Below the pieces are notes generated by a model. The model was not told where the DNA came from, searched no databases, and saw nothing but the letters and a program-made list of their open reading frames with translations. A program made the position numbers and the translations under genes. From a virus, in IMG/VR virus record IMGVR_UViG_3300046744_000223, positions 1 to 64,000 of that record: a stretch of DNA of 64,000 nt; one strand, 5' to 3'. Position 1 is the stretch's first letter. Every line of letters begins with the position of its first letter. Of this stretch, positions 24,739-34,000 are shown in pieces.

Positions 24739-25608
24739 TTACCACTTACGGCAAGACCAATATCTAGCTTTATGTCTTGGTCCTGGATTATCACAATTGT
24801 GTCTTGCTCTAAATGCCTTACGTCTCGCAGGGTCATTCTTTTTGATAGACATAGTTTTACCCTTTGCTGAAGAGCCACCATGTCCAAAGTTTACCTTTAC
24901 AACATTTCCTTTTGGATTCTTTACATACACTTTAAACTTTTTAACATCACCTTGCATTGGCTTACCAAGTTTTACATCACGACCTTGATACTCTGCTTCA
25001 TCAAGTGTTGGGTTTAGTGCGTAGATGTCACTATTCTGCTCTTTATGTAGATTTAACATCTGAGAATATTCTTTCATAAAGTTTATGAAGTCATGTGTTT
25101 CTTCAATACTTTCTACATCATATTCTTCAATCACCTCATCACCTTCGTTTCTTCTCTTCTTAGAGTAGAGGTAGTCTTTATATAGTTCTTCATAATCAAC
25201 ACCATCTTTCTCATAATCTGATAACGCTTCAGTTGATACTGATTCCTTGTACAATTTAAACATCGAATCTCTGAACTTAGTATTACTAAGGTCTGACTGA
25301 TATTTTTTGATAAGTGATTGTGCTTTACTTAGGTTTTTCTTTGATACGATGTAGTGTGTTCCTTTACCTCTATATTTCTCAAAGGAATACCACATATTAC
25401 TTTCAAGACCCTTATCAACGACTTTACCATCTTTGTCAAGTATCATATATAATCCACTTGAATATGTAGCTTCATTTTTAAATGATGATACATATGGGTT
25501 GTCAATTACCTTACCCAGCTCAGTAGTAAAACCATACTTATCTTCCATAAAGCCTTTTACGTTATGGTATTCTTCTCTGATTAATTCCTTGAGTTGTGTT
25601 TTAGTCAT
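24739..25608 (-). CDS. Probable packaged multidomain virion protein (289 aa)
   Basis: Three parts are visible. Residues 1-125 start KTQLKELIREEYHNVKG and include a domain (YMILDKDGK... KYQSDLSNTKFRDSMFKLY) homologous to the 325-residue head protein. Residues 128-200 are an acidic helical spacer. Residues 205-289 form a basic C-terminal domain: KFKVYVKNPKGNVVKVNFG, then NDPARRKAFRARHNCDNPG, and an ARYWSCRKW end with paired Cys. I remember this last domain from many T4-like marine phages without a known function. TLDE/A (204/205), exactly at the last domain border, fits gp21 cleavage. It lies two bases downstream of the next polyprotein gene. Nucleic-acid binding by the C-terminal domain is an inference from its charge. 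Confidence 0.7.
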   Translation of the reverse strand: MTKTQLKELIREEYHNVKGFMEDKYGFTTELGKVIDNPYVSSFKNEATYSSGLYMILDKDGKVVDKGLESNMWYSFEKYRGKGTHYIVSKKNLSKAQSLIKKYQSDLSNTKFRDSMFKLYKESVSTEALSDYEKDGVDYEELYKDYLYSKKRRNEGDEVIEEYDVESIEETHDFINFMKEYSQMLNLHKEQNSDIYALNPTLDEAEYQGRDVKLGKPMQGDVKKFKVYVKNPKGNVVKVNFGHGGSSAKGKTMSIKKNDPARRKAFRARHNCDNPGPRHKARYWSCRKW

Positions 25609-25609
25609 C

Positions 25610-27406
25610 TTACTTTACCTTTTTAGCCAATGAGTAAAAGTCAATGTTGAATCTAAAACCAGCACCATCGTAATCTCTATCCACTTCAACTGGAACTTTA
25701 AGTTGTTTCTCAAGTGTCTTTCTCAATTCTTCTTTCACATCGACATCATTTTCAACTGCACCTTGGAGACCATCTAAGTCATTACCACTTGCAGCGATTA
25801 GGGTCAATCCCTTTGAGTCACCCATAACTTTAAAGTTTACTGAGTCTTTACCCAATCTCACTTTTGCTTCTTTGATGATACCTTCACCGAATTGTTTAAC
25901 CATTTTCTTTTGAACTGGGTTATTAGGTTTACCTGCGATTGCAGATACTAACTTCATTCTATCAGCAAGTTTACCTTTCTTAACGAATTGGTATACTTTC
26001 TCAATGTCTAATTTGTTATCATCAACAAACTTTTGGATAGCATCTTTATTCATGCCAGTCAAACCACCAATTTCCATTGCAGTTCTTGTTGTAGACTCAT
26101 TTACCTTTACACCAACGGGTTTGTTAGATTTTACAATCATACCCTTAGCACCATCTTTCTCAACCGATTTTAAGAATTTCTTAGCATCAGCTTCTTTTGC
26201 ATATACAGCTGATGATGGTTTTATATTTTTGTTAGGTAAATCTTTTTTGTCCTTAAACATCACTACAAATACTTTATCCTTAGCTTCGTTTACTGATTCG
26301 TCTACTTTATACTTGTAGATTACATCACTTCTATCTCTTAACTTAGTTTTGTTATTTTGTAAATCATAGCTAGGGTTTGCAGTAGTTGCTTTAGCAAACT
26401 TACCATTCTTTAAATAAAATGCACCAATACGAGAATTGTTATCATCGGTTACATAGAATACTGCGTTTTTCTTTTTCTTAGATAATGCAACAATATCAGT
26501 AAGGTTTTTAGCTTTGATGAATTTACCATATCCTTCGTTTACTGATTCATTCATATATTTCTTCCAATCTTTGTGTTCAGGCGCGAGTGCAGTACGACCC
26601 ATATTTTTTTTCAAATCTTTGTTCTGCTCTCTATTATCTGGATGTGCAATTCTTGATGCAAATTTGTTTTTCATATCTACATAGAAATGTGCTCCAAAGT
26701 AATCTATGATATAAGCACCCTTCTTACCTTTGATTGTATCATATTCGTTATGAAGTAATACACCAGGAACTTTCAATCCGATTCCTGAGTGACCTGATAC
26801 ATATTTGATTGGAGTATCTCTATACAGCTGATAGTAAGCGTGTCCTCTTTGTGGAGTAATCATACCTTCTTCTACTGATTCACTTTTCCAACCACCACCT
26901 GCTTTTTTGTATTGTTTTGCAGCCCATCCATTTGCGTATGCTGATGGGTATACATCAAACTTCTTCTTTGCTTGTGCTTTATAGTAAGACCATTTAGATG
27001 GGTTAGTTGGTACATTCTTCTCGTCCAATTGTTCACCCTCTTTAACTAATGACTCTTCAATTGATTCTTTTAGTGACATCAATCTATGTCCGAAAGACCC
27101 ACCAATTGACATACTTAGATAAAATGCAAATGCGTCAATTATATCGTGACCATCGTACTTTGCAGCTTTAGCAATAGCAATACCCTTACTTTCAATTACA
27201 TCTTCCATTGGTGTACCAATGAATTTCTTACCTGCTTTTGGAAAGTATTTACCTAATTGCTTTGCTTCACTATGAAAGTTAGCATCAGTTAAGGCGCCTC
27301 TCATAATCAGCATAACCGATTCGTGATGTTCTGGCGAATTCTTTTTCTCATCTTTTAGATAATCATCTAAAAACTTTTTAACTGATTTATTTAGTTTAGT
27401 ATTCAT
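25610..27406 (-). CDS. Probable packaged polyprotein with repeated ES-V-x-E junctions (598 aa)
   Basis: Several small domains are separated by near-identical junctions: SVEE/G (180/181), SVNE/G (291/292), SVNE/A (374/375), KVNE/S (437/438) and IIKE/A (513/514). Each fits a hydrophobic-x-Glu/small-residue rule. Domain 1 (1-115) is helical. Domain 2 (130-175) has KKKFDVYPSAYANGWAAKQY, a basic motif I recall from other virion proteins. Domains 3-6 are mixed alpha/beta, for example YVTDDNNSRIGAFYLKNGKF and KVFVVMFKDKKDL. The last (514-598) resembles a small alpha/beta fold. AAGGAG lies four bases before the ATG. I see no catalytic signature. A set of head-internal proteins made as one chain and cut by gp21 is the simplest reading. 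Confidence 0.65.
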   Translation of the reverse strand: MNTKLNKSVKKFLDDYLKDEKKNSPEHHESVMLIMRGALTDANFHSEAKQLGKYFPKAGKKFIGTPMEDVIESKGIAIAKAAKYDGHDIIDAFAFYLSMSIGGSFGHRLMSLKESIEESLVKEGEQLDEKNVPTNPSKWSYYKAQAKKKFDVYPSAYANGWAAKQYKKAGGGWKSESVEEGMITPQRGHAYYQLYRDTPIKYVSGHSGIGLKVPGVLLHNEYDTIKGKKGAYIIDYFGAHFYVDMKNKFASRIAHPDNREQNKDLKKNMGRTALAPEHKDWKKYMNESVNEGYGKFIKAKNLTDIVALSKKKKNAVFYVTDDNNSRIGAFYLKNGKFAKATTANPSYDLQNNKTKLRDRSDVIYKYKVDESVNEAKDKVFVVMFKDKKDLPNKNIKPSSAVYAKEADAKKFLKSVEKDGAKGMIVKSNKPVGVKVNESTTRTAMEIGGLTGMNKDAIQKFVDDNKLDIEKVYQFVKKGKLADRMKLVSAIAGKPNNPVQKKMVKQFGEGIIKEAKVRLGKDSVNFKVMGDSKGLTLIAASGNDLDGLQGAVENDVDVKEELRKTLEKQLKVPVEVDRDYDGAGFRFNIDFYSLAKKVK

Positions 27407-27414
27407 AATACTCC

Positions 27415-27714
27415 TTAGTTGATGTATGCGTTTAACTCATAACCCTTCTTCATACCATATACTTGGATTTGAAGAGACTTACGTTGTGGTTTACCACCTT
27501 TAAGCAATCTAACTGTGAACTCAGTAGTTTTACCTTCACTTGGTCTTGAACGTTTGTTACGACCACCCATTACAATCTGAGACTGCCAATCGTCTTCATC
27601 AATTTCAAATCCACGTTTTTCAGCAAGCTTCCTTGCTTCTTCAGATGCCGCGGTAAATGATTTGTGATATATCTTGTAATCACTCTCGTTTAGTAATTGT
27701 TTTAGCTTAATCAT
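27415..27714 (-). CDS. Small probable internal head protein (99 aa)
   Basis: I use ATG 27714 because it gives MIKLKQLLNE/SDYK, an N-terminal peptide nearly the same as that of the 325-residue head protein; a longer frame to 27786 would lie within the upstream gene. The ATG follows the upstream stop by one base. The mature part (FTAASEEARKLAEKRGFEID... and QRKSLQIQVYGMKKG) is basic and predicted alpha/beta. No family is recognised. The N-terminal peptide suggests targeting into the prohead and removal by gp21. Confidence 0.68.
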   Translation of the reverse strand: MIKLKQLLNESDYKIYHKSFTAASEEARKLAEKRGFEIDEDDWQSQIVMGGRNKRSRPSEGKTTEFTVRLLKGGKPQRKSLQIQVYGMKKGYELNAYIN

Positions 27715-27715
27715 A

Positions 27716-28126
27716 TTATGCCCCAGTTTTTGAGTATGTTGGTTTTTTTCCTTTGGTACTATTACCACCTCGTTTAGAGTCACCACTTTTCTTTTGTGCA
27801 GCTCTTTTTCTATTTACGAAAGACGCTCTACCCTTTGGTCCAAGTTTTGCAGCCTTTTCTTTTGATAAACATGCAGCGTATGCACCACCATCTTTACCAT
27901 CACCACACTTACCTAACTTCTTACCATCGGAACTATATCTATCCCATCCACCACCATCTGATGAACCGGTCTTACCTTTACCAAACCACTTACGCAAATC
28001 TTCGGTCATTACACCTTCAGAACATAGTCGTTCGTAAACATCGGAAATGGTATACTCCATAGCTAATGTATGAGGTATACCATCTTCGGTGTAGAATTTA
28101 TATGTTTCTTTAATAAATGTTTTCAA
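27716..28126 (-). CDS. Basic probable packaged protein (136 aa), TTG start
   Basis: The likely start is TTG at 28126, with GGAG eight bases upstream; no ATG gives a better start. The first 42 residues are acidic and end in GVMTE/D, a hydrophobic-x-Glu motif. The remainder is strongly basic: DLRKWFGKGKTGSSDGGGWD, KLGKCGDGKDGG, YAACLSKEKAAKLGPKG and KRAAQKKSGDSKRGGNS. Two or three Cys could bind zinc. The basic body resembles small Lys/Arg-rich proteins of large viruses and phages and may bind packaged DNA. A charge-compensating acidic propeptide removed by gp21 would parallel T4 internal proteins. Confidence 0.68.
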   Translation of the reverse strand: MKTFIKETYKFYTEDGIPHTLAMEYTISDVYERLCSEGVMTEDLRKWFGKGKTGSSDGGGWDRYSSDGKKLGKCGDGKDGGAYAACLSKEKAAKLGPKGRASFVNRKRAAQKKSGDSKRGGNSTKGKKPTYSKTGA

Positions 28127-28127
28127 T

Positions 28128-28706
28128 TTATTTCTCCAATTTTTGGATAAAGGTTTCTTTAAAATTTTGAAACTCAGTTTCTATCTTTTCTTCAATCTCT
28201 TCCCATGAACCACCATCCCAATCTTCAAGTGACCCATCTTCATTCACAAACCTAGCTTTCATAGCTAACTTTATAGTATCCTTTTCCAACTCAGCTTGGG
28301 CTAACCAAGCTTTTGCGTTTTCTAGCTTCTTTTTACGTTCATACTCACTATACGTACCATCAATTTTCATTTGATGTTCCATACTAATAACACAATTTAG
28401 ACACATACCATGAATGGCCTGCATCTTAATATCGTTACGAGTTGGATTCGTATGCGACGTACACGTATCTTTTTTACAATTAGGAAAGTCCTTGAGCGTG
28501 TTTCTCAATTCCGAAAGTTTACCAAGTTTTACTTTGTATCCTTTCTTCTGCTCCCATGTATTTCCATCATCATCAATCCACTGGTCACCAACTTCTCGTT
28601 TGACGAACTCTTTATGTGCATCAAATGCCACCGTGTTCTTTGTTTGTGTTCGGTGGTTTCCAGCAATCATTTCTTTGACTGCCTTGATGTTGTTTAATTT
28701 TGACAT
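28128..28706 (-). CDS. Unknown protein with a possible Cys cluster (192 aa)
   Basis: Helical, charged protein that starts MSKLNNIKAVKEMIAGNHRT. Residues about 75-105 contain CKKDTCTSH followed by GMCLNC, a spacing consistent with a zinc site. ALKARF-type and WDGGSWEEIEEKIETEF segments follow. A promoter motif lies 27 bases upstream of the ATG, so this gene leads the unit with the polyprotein genes downstream. Two bases separate it from the next gene. I recognise no named family; similar proteins that I recall in T4-like marine phages are annotated as hypothetical. Confidence 0.65.
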   Translation of the reverse strand: MSKLNNIKAVKEMIAGNHRTQTKNTVAFDAHKEFVKREVGDQWIDDDGNTWEQKKGYKVKLGKLSELRNTLKDFPNCKKDTCTSHTNPTRNDIKMQAIHGMCLNCVISMEHQMKIDGTYSEYERKKKLENAKAWLAQAELEKDTIKLAMKARFVNEDGSLEDWDGGSWEEIEEKIETEFQNFKETFIQKLEK

Positions 28707-28732
28707 AACTTTTTATATATAACTTTTATTAC

Positions 28733-28742
28733 TATAAGTATG
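28733..28742 (-). promoter_or_regulatory. Putative late promoter motif CATACTTATA
   Basis: An exact copy of the recurring element, 27 bases before the 192-residue gene and touching the end of the 762-residue gene. Confidence 0.7.
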
Positions 28743-31031
28743 TTAAAAATACATTAAACCAAGGATTTGGTTGAGTGATGCAAATGTACCTGTAAGTTTC
28801 ATGGTGTATCCTTTATATGCGAATACCAATCCCTCATTTGGAACAATCTTATCTCTACCACCTACGGCTTTTAGTCTTTCTAATTCTAATTTTAATTTTT
28901 CAATCTTTTTTGGGTCGCCTGATTTCCTAACGTCTTTGATGGTTTGGTCGAGTCGTTTTTGCATTGCACGAAGAGCTTTGTCTGGATTTACAGTTAAAGC
29001 TGATGACATAAAGGATAATACCTCGGCACCTACACCTAAGAATATATCTTCAAACTTACGTATGTTTTGTTTGGATATTTTAATTTGGTCTATTTTATCA
29101 GTCTTCTTTGCCCAATCTAATGTTTTAGAATCAGAAATGTTTTTCTTATCCAAACGGAATCCCTTATCATAAAATGCCCAACGTTTAACAAGACCCATTT
29201 TGGTTTTGTTGTCTAATGAAGATGGTGAGTTTTTATCAACATACTGTTCCCACCAACGTTGATGGTATTCAGCTACACCATCACTATCTTTAAGTTTAAA
29301 TTCTTTTTGAACTTTAGATAATTGACTAAAGAACTTTGATTTCATTTTTGATAGTTCTTGATTCTTTGGGAGAGTTACAACCGGAGGGCCTTGTATTGTA
29401 TATGCATCTTGTACATCCGCATTTACTTGTTTAATCATACCGGCTAAGATTCTTGCATCAGAGGTGTCTGCTCCAATAGCTTCACCTTTTTCGTTGTATT
29501 CCATAGTTCCATGAAATACTAATAGGGGTTGACCATATGGTACTACGTTTACTGACTCCGGCCAGATGACTTCGATGTTCATAAACTTTGAACCATTCTT
29601 GAAGACTTTTTCTTTTTGTGCTTTTGATAGTTTTGAAATCGCAGATTCCAAATCTCTCATAGCGAAATTATACGCATCGGTCAAACCACCTCTATTAGCA
29701 AATTTATCTGAAACACCCTTAATGTCTAATGCATTAAGTCCTTTATCTTTTAGATGTGATTTATTTCTTGCAGCGATGATACCTTTGTCACTTCTATATG
29801 ATATAGCAAGTGCTTGTCCATCGGTTTTTTCTCGTGTAAATTCTAACTTACCATTTAGAGCGTTATCTATTATTATTTTTAAATCACCAAATGTAAGGCC
29901 TAACTCAATATCAAATGGGTGATTCATATGACCATATGCACCACCTTCATTAAGAATACCTTCTTTTAGATTATTTTTTTTATCTTTAGTTTTTTCATTA
30001 TCAATTTTAGAAGTAAGATTTTCAATATCCTTTGGTTCAGCAAACTTAACGAATTCCATACCCAAACGAAGGGCAACTTTCTTAATATGTTTAGCCCACT
30101 TTTTATATCCTGGTCTGCCGGTTACATCCGTTCCATATCTCGCTTTCTGACCATCCATGGTATCACCACTTGGAAAAAATGATACCGGATATCTACCAGA
30201 CCCATTAGGGTATGATGTATCAAATGACTCCATGGAATCATCATCCATTAGGTATGATATAATTTGCCAACCTAATGTAGAAGTTACATCATTCATCTCT
30301 TTCTTAAAAGTTTTCATATTACCATAGAAAGCGCCAGGACCATCATCTACTATACCCTTACCACTTGGTGGTAATGATGAAGCTTCGGATAACATTTCAT
30401 TAATATCAAATGTTTGTAAGAACGATTCCATTACGGATTCTACTTTTATTAAACGACCTGAAACTAAATCATAAATCTTTTGGTTGAACTTTGGGTATAC
30501 TGACTTGAAAAACTTAATACGAGATTTCTCATCCGAATCAGACATACCTTTACGAACTTGAGTACCAGATATTCCGTTTCCTTGTGATGGGGATACATAA
30601 ACATAACCAGCATCAGCATAACCCTTTTCTACCTTACCCTTATATGGTTCAAAGTATTTACCACCCAATCTACTCTTGTCCTTCTCACCAACTACTGTGA
30701 TAAATGCAGTAGTCTCTTCTGAAAATGATTGTAGAATCTCTTTTGGTGAATATGGGTTTTTTACCTTTACTATTTTATTTTTGGGAATACCAAACATAGT
30801 AGTCATTATCTTAACTTTCTCTTTGAAAGTGAATGGTGACTTTGGTAATTGTACCTTATCAGACGTACCTATATACACATTATCTTTACCAAACTTTTTA
30901 ACTAAGTGTTGGTATGTTGCGTTATGGCCAGAATGGAATGGATGAAACCTACCTACGTAAGTTACCACTGTTTTTTTAATGTCTTCGGTAAGGATTGATT
31001 CCGTTACCCATTCGTTTATTAATTTTCCCAT
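28743..31031 (-). CDS. Nucleotidyltransferase-polynucleotide ligase fusion, probable packaged polyprotein (762 aa)
   Basis: Domain 1 (about 20-200) is a cytidylyltransferase-like nucleotidyltransferase of the NMN adenylyltransferase type: VTYVGRFHPFHSGH with HxGH at 33-36, and ISGTQVRKG at 154-162. Domain 2 (217-350) is unknown. Domain 3 (363-762) has the covalent nucleotidyltransferase motifs of ATP-dependent ligases: EKTDG with Lys402 (motif I), FMNIEVIW (motif III, near 483), EGLVFAY (733, motif IV) and MKLTG (744, motif V). The junctions are ILTE/D (16/17), MLSE/A (216/217) and ILNE/G (362/363), all of the gp21-type pattern and all at domain borders. The likely activities are NAD synthesis and nucleic-acid end joining. 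DNA versus RNA specificity cannot be told. No clear OB-fold is visible. Confidence 0.8.
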   Translation of the reverse strand: MGKLINEWVTESILTEDIKKTVVTYVGRFHPFHSGHNATYQHLVKKFGKDNVYIGTSDKVQLPKSPFTFKEKVKIMTTMFGIPKNKIVKVKNPYSPKEILQSFSEETTAFITVVGEKDKSRLGGKYFEPYKGKVEKGYADAGYVYVSPSQGNGISGTQVRKGMSDSDEKSRIKFFKSVYPKFNQKIYDLVSGRLIKVESVMESFLQTFDINEMLSEASSLPPSGKGIVDDGPGAFYGNMKTFKKEMNDVTSTLGWQIISYLMDDDSMESFDTSYPNGSGRYPVSFFPSGDTMDGQKARYGTDVTGRPGYKKWAKHIKKVALRLGMEFVKFAEPKDIENLTSKIDNEKTKDKKNNLKEGILNEGGAYGHMNHPFDIELGLTFGDLKIIIDNALNGKLEFTREKTDGQALAISYRSDKGIIAARNKSHLKDKGLNALDIKGVSDKFANRGGLTDAYNFAMRDLESAISKLSKAQKEKVFKNGSKFMNIEVIWPESVNVVPYGQPLLVFHGTMEYNEKGEAIGADTSDARILAGMIKQVNADVQDAYTIQGPPVVTLPKNQELSKMKSKFFSQLSKVQKEFKLKDSDGVAEYHQRWWEQYVDKNSPSSLDNKTKMGLVKRWAFYDKGFRLDKKNISDSKTLDWAKKTDKIDQIKISKQNIRKFEDIFLGVGAEVLSFMSSALTVNPDKALRAMQKRLDQTIKDVRKSGDPKKIEKLKLELERLKAVGGRDKIVPNEGLVFAYKGYTMKLTGTFASLNQILGLMYF

Positions 31032-31066
31032 ACTAATAAGTATCCTAAATTATTTTTAAATTCCAA

Positions 31067-34000
31067 TTATGGAAGACCAAACCCACCATTGTTCGGTTGA
31101 ACTGGAAGTGCCTCAAATGTACTAGCTAATCCACGTGATGTCCAAACTGATATATTTTTTATTTTAACTCTTGAAGTTCCTGTTGTTGTTATGAGGTTCT
31201 GAACATATGGTTCGAGTTCAAGTTTAAATAATTGTGTTTGATATTTTTCGTGATTATATGTACTTAACCCATCGGTGTAATTATCAATTTCAAACGTAAA
31301 AGCGTCAGGACCAATATTCGATTCCGATGCAGAATAGGGTGTATTTGTGCCAGTAGTTCCAAATACAGCCATACCTTGATTAGTACGTAACGATTGCCAA
31401 TTATCATAATAAGTGTCAGCAGAATTATCAGAGCCTGATATTGCAGTGTATAACGAACCTTGAAATCCACCTATCGCTTTTCCACTGCCATGTTTTTCGA
31501 ATAACCCCTGAAATGAAATATTAACACGCGTTTCGTGTCTAAACCCCTGCCATATAATTGTAATTTTATCAGATGATACTGTTTTTCCTGAAGTACTATT
31601 TGAGTTTTGGAGTATATGCTCATCGGAACTCATGTATAGTTGTCTACCAACATTCTTAGCATCAATTATACCCTTAGTGGTGTCAAGGACTTCGTACAGC
31701 TGAGTACCAACTGTTGTGGTTAAACGTACTGCTGATCCTGTAATATGCCCATTATTCTTTAGAATTAATGCTGAATTAGATGATGATATCTGATTACTTC
31801 CTATTTCAAAACCACCGACTATTCCGTTGTTAAATAATACATTAGAGCCGGTAATTTCACCATTCGATTTTAAAACTAAATCGCCATTTGATGATGATAT
31901 AATATTAGACCCCAATTCAAACCCACCAATAGTACCACCATTGAATAACACATTAGAACCAGTAATATCACCAGCAGAATTTACTTTGAAGTTTGTTGAG
32001 TTTAAAGTAAAGTCTTCTACGTCAATCACAACATCACTACCACTTAATAATGCAGCTGAACCGGTTATCTGACCATTACTTCTTAAAATAAGATTATTGT
32101 TTGATGATGATATTGTAGTGGCGTTTATACCAAACCCACCGATTTCACCAAAGGTTGCAATGATACCACCTTGAAGGAATACATTATCAGTAGCTAAACC
32201 AAAACCAGGAGTATTATTACCCAATACCATATTACTACCGGCTAACCCACTAAGGTCACCCAAACGTGCTTTAAGGTCTACATCATATAAACCACTACCC
32301 GTTCTTTCTACAATATCAATATATGGTGTAGATGGGTCATTTGGATTTGCGTTAATTCTAATGTAACCACTTCCAATTTTACCAGTAGATACCAAAACCT
32401 GACCAGTATCGTATTCTTGTGCTACCGATGCAATATCCCCAAGTGAGGCAGTATCTCCGGTCGTACCACTACCATATGAACGTGTAACGTCTAATATACC
32501 TGTTAGGTCGGTATCACTACCACCATCCAATCGTGATGAACTATGTACTCTAACGTACTCAGTTGTAAATCCAGTATTATTTACTTTTTTTAAAGTTAGT
32601 ATTTCACCTTCTGCAAAGCCTGTTACATTTTCTACTATAAATCTACTTGCAGATGGTGATATGTTATCATAAATAAATTGTGTTGTTGTGGATGTACCAG
32701 CGTTTATAGTTCGTGTGTCGGATAACGATTGTGAATATTTACCAGATGCGGCTACAAACGACGCGCTGGTATTTGGTTTATGTGATGATGTGTCTATTCT
32801 TAGTTGTGTATTACTAACACGCTCGAGGATATCGAATGTATGACTACCACCACCATCGTCAAATGTAATCTCCCCATCATCTACAATTGAAGTTGGCCAG
32901 GTTCCAACTTGCTTATGAACAATATTAGTTGCTTGGGCTTCAGTTACACTCGTAGAGTTTGTAAATGATAATGCGAATTCTAAAGTTTGACCACCATAAG
33001 CTCCATTAAATGAAACCCCACTTAAAAGTGTCATCTCAGTTGGAGGGCCTAACGAGGTCAACATAGCGGTGGCTGTATCACTACTATTACTAAATACGAT
33101 TGCCCCATTCACTTCCGTAATGGTACATATTATATTTTGGAAATGGGCTTCTTCACCCGCTGGTGGTGTCGGCGTTTGTACAACAAAGCTAGTGTATTCA
33201 AAGCTACTCTGACCATTACTAACAGGAGTCCGATTTTGGAACGATGCTGAATATGGTATTGTTGTACTTACTGTAACTTCTTCACTTGCCGAGACTTGTG
33301 AACCAAATGCGTTACTTGAACTATAATACAAATATGCAGTACCACCATCTGCGAAGATTGGTGTATCAATAGTAAACTTTGTGGAATCTTCAACAGATAC
33401 TAATTGATATGGAGTAAATTGTGGAAATTCAATCTTATCCGTACTATTATCACCAAACTCAGTTGGTAGTGATGTAGACGATGTTACCCCACTCGAAGGT
33501 ACTGGCGTTATACTTGAACTATATGACCCACTCAAAGTAGTAGAATTAGCAACATATAGCTGACCACCTACTGCGTTTACACTTTCCTTCTCAAAAGTTG
33601 TAGTTGCAAGAGTACCACGAATCTTAACATTAGCGAATTCAGCTATACCAGTCTCGTCAATCAACCACCCCTTAGTGTCTGATATGTAATCTCTCGTTTT
33701 TATCTTACCTGTTGAATTTATCTCTAAATTATCACTAAAGATTGAACCAGTGTCTACATTCCAACCACCAATACTTGCGGATACAAATCGAGCGAATCCA
33801 TCTTGTGTTATAGATGAACTTGCATTTAGGTCGGTGGATTGGTTACCACCAATTGTTGCAGGAGTACGAATATTGTTTGCCGATAAGTCTGCTTCTATAA
33901 TAGCGTCAGCGCCAATTACTAATCGGTCATTCTTGGGGTCTAAGTGAAATAGTGACGAACTGATTTCTATATTAGAATCAGACCCACTTATAAATTGAGT

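Noticed and set aside
24699-24887. Minus-strand 62-codon frame overlapping the end of the 289-residue gene.
   Set aside because: It is out of frame with the conserved basic C-terminal domain and lacks a ribosome binding site.
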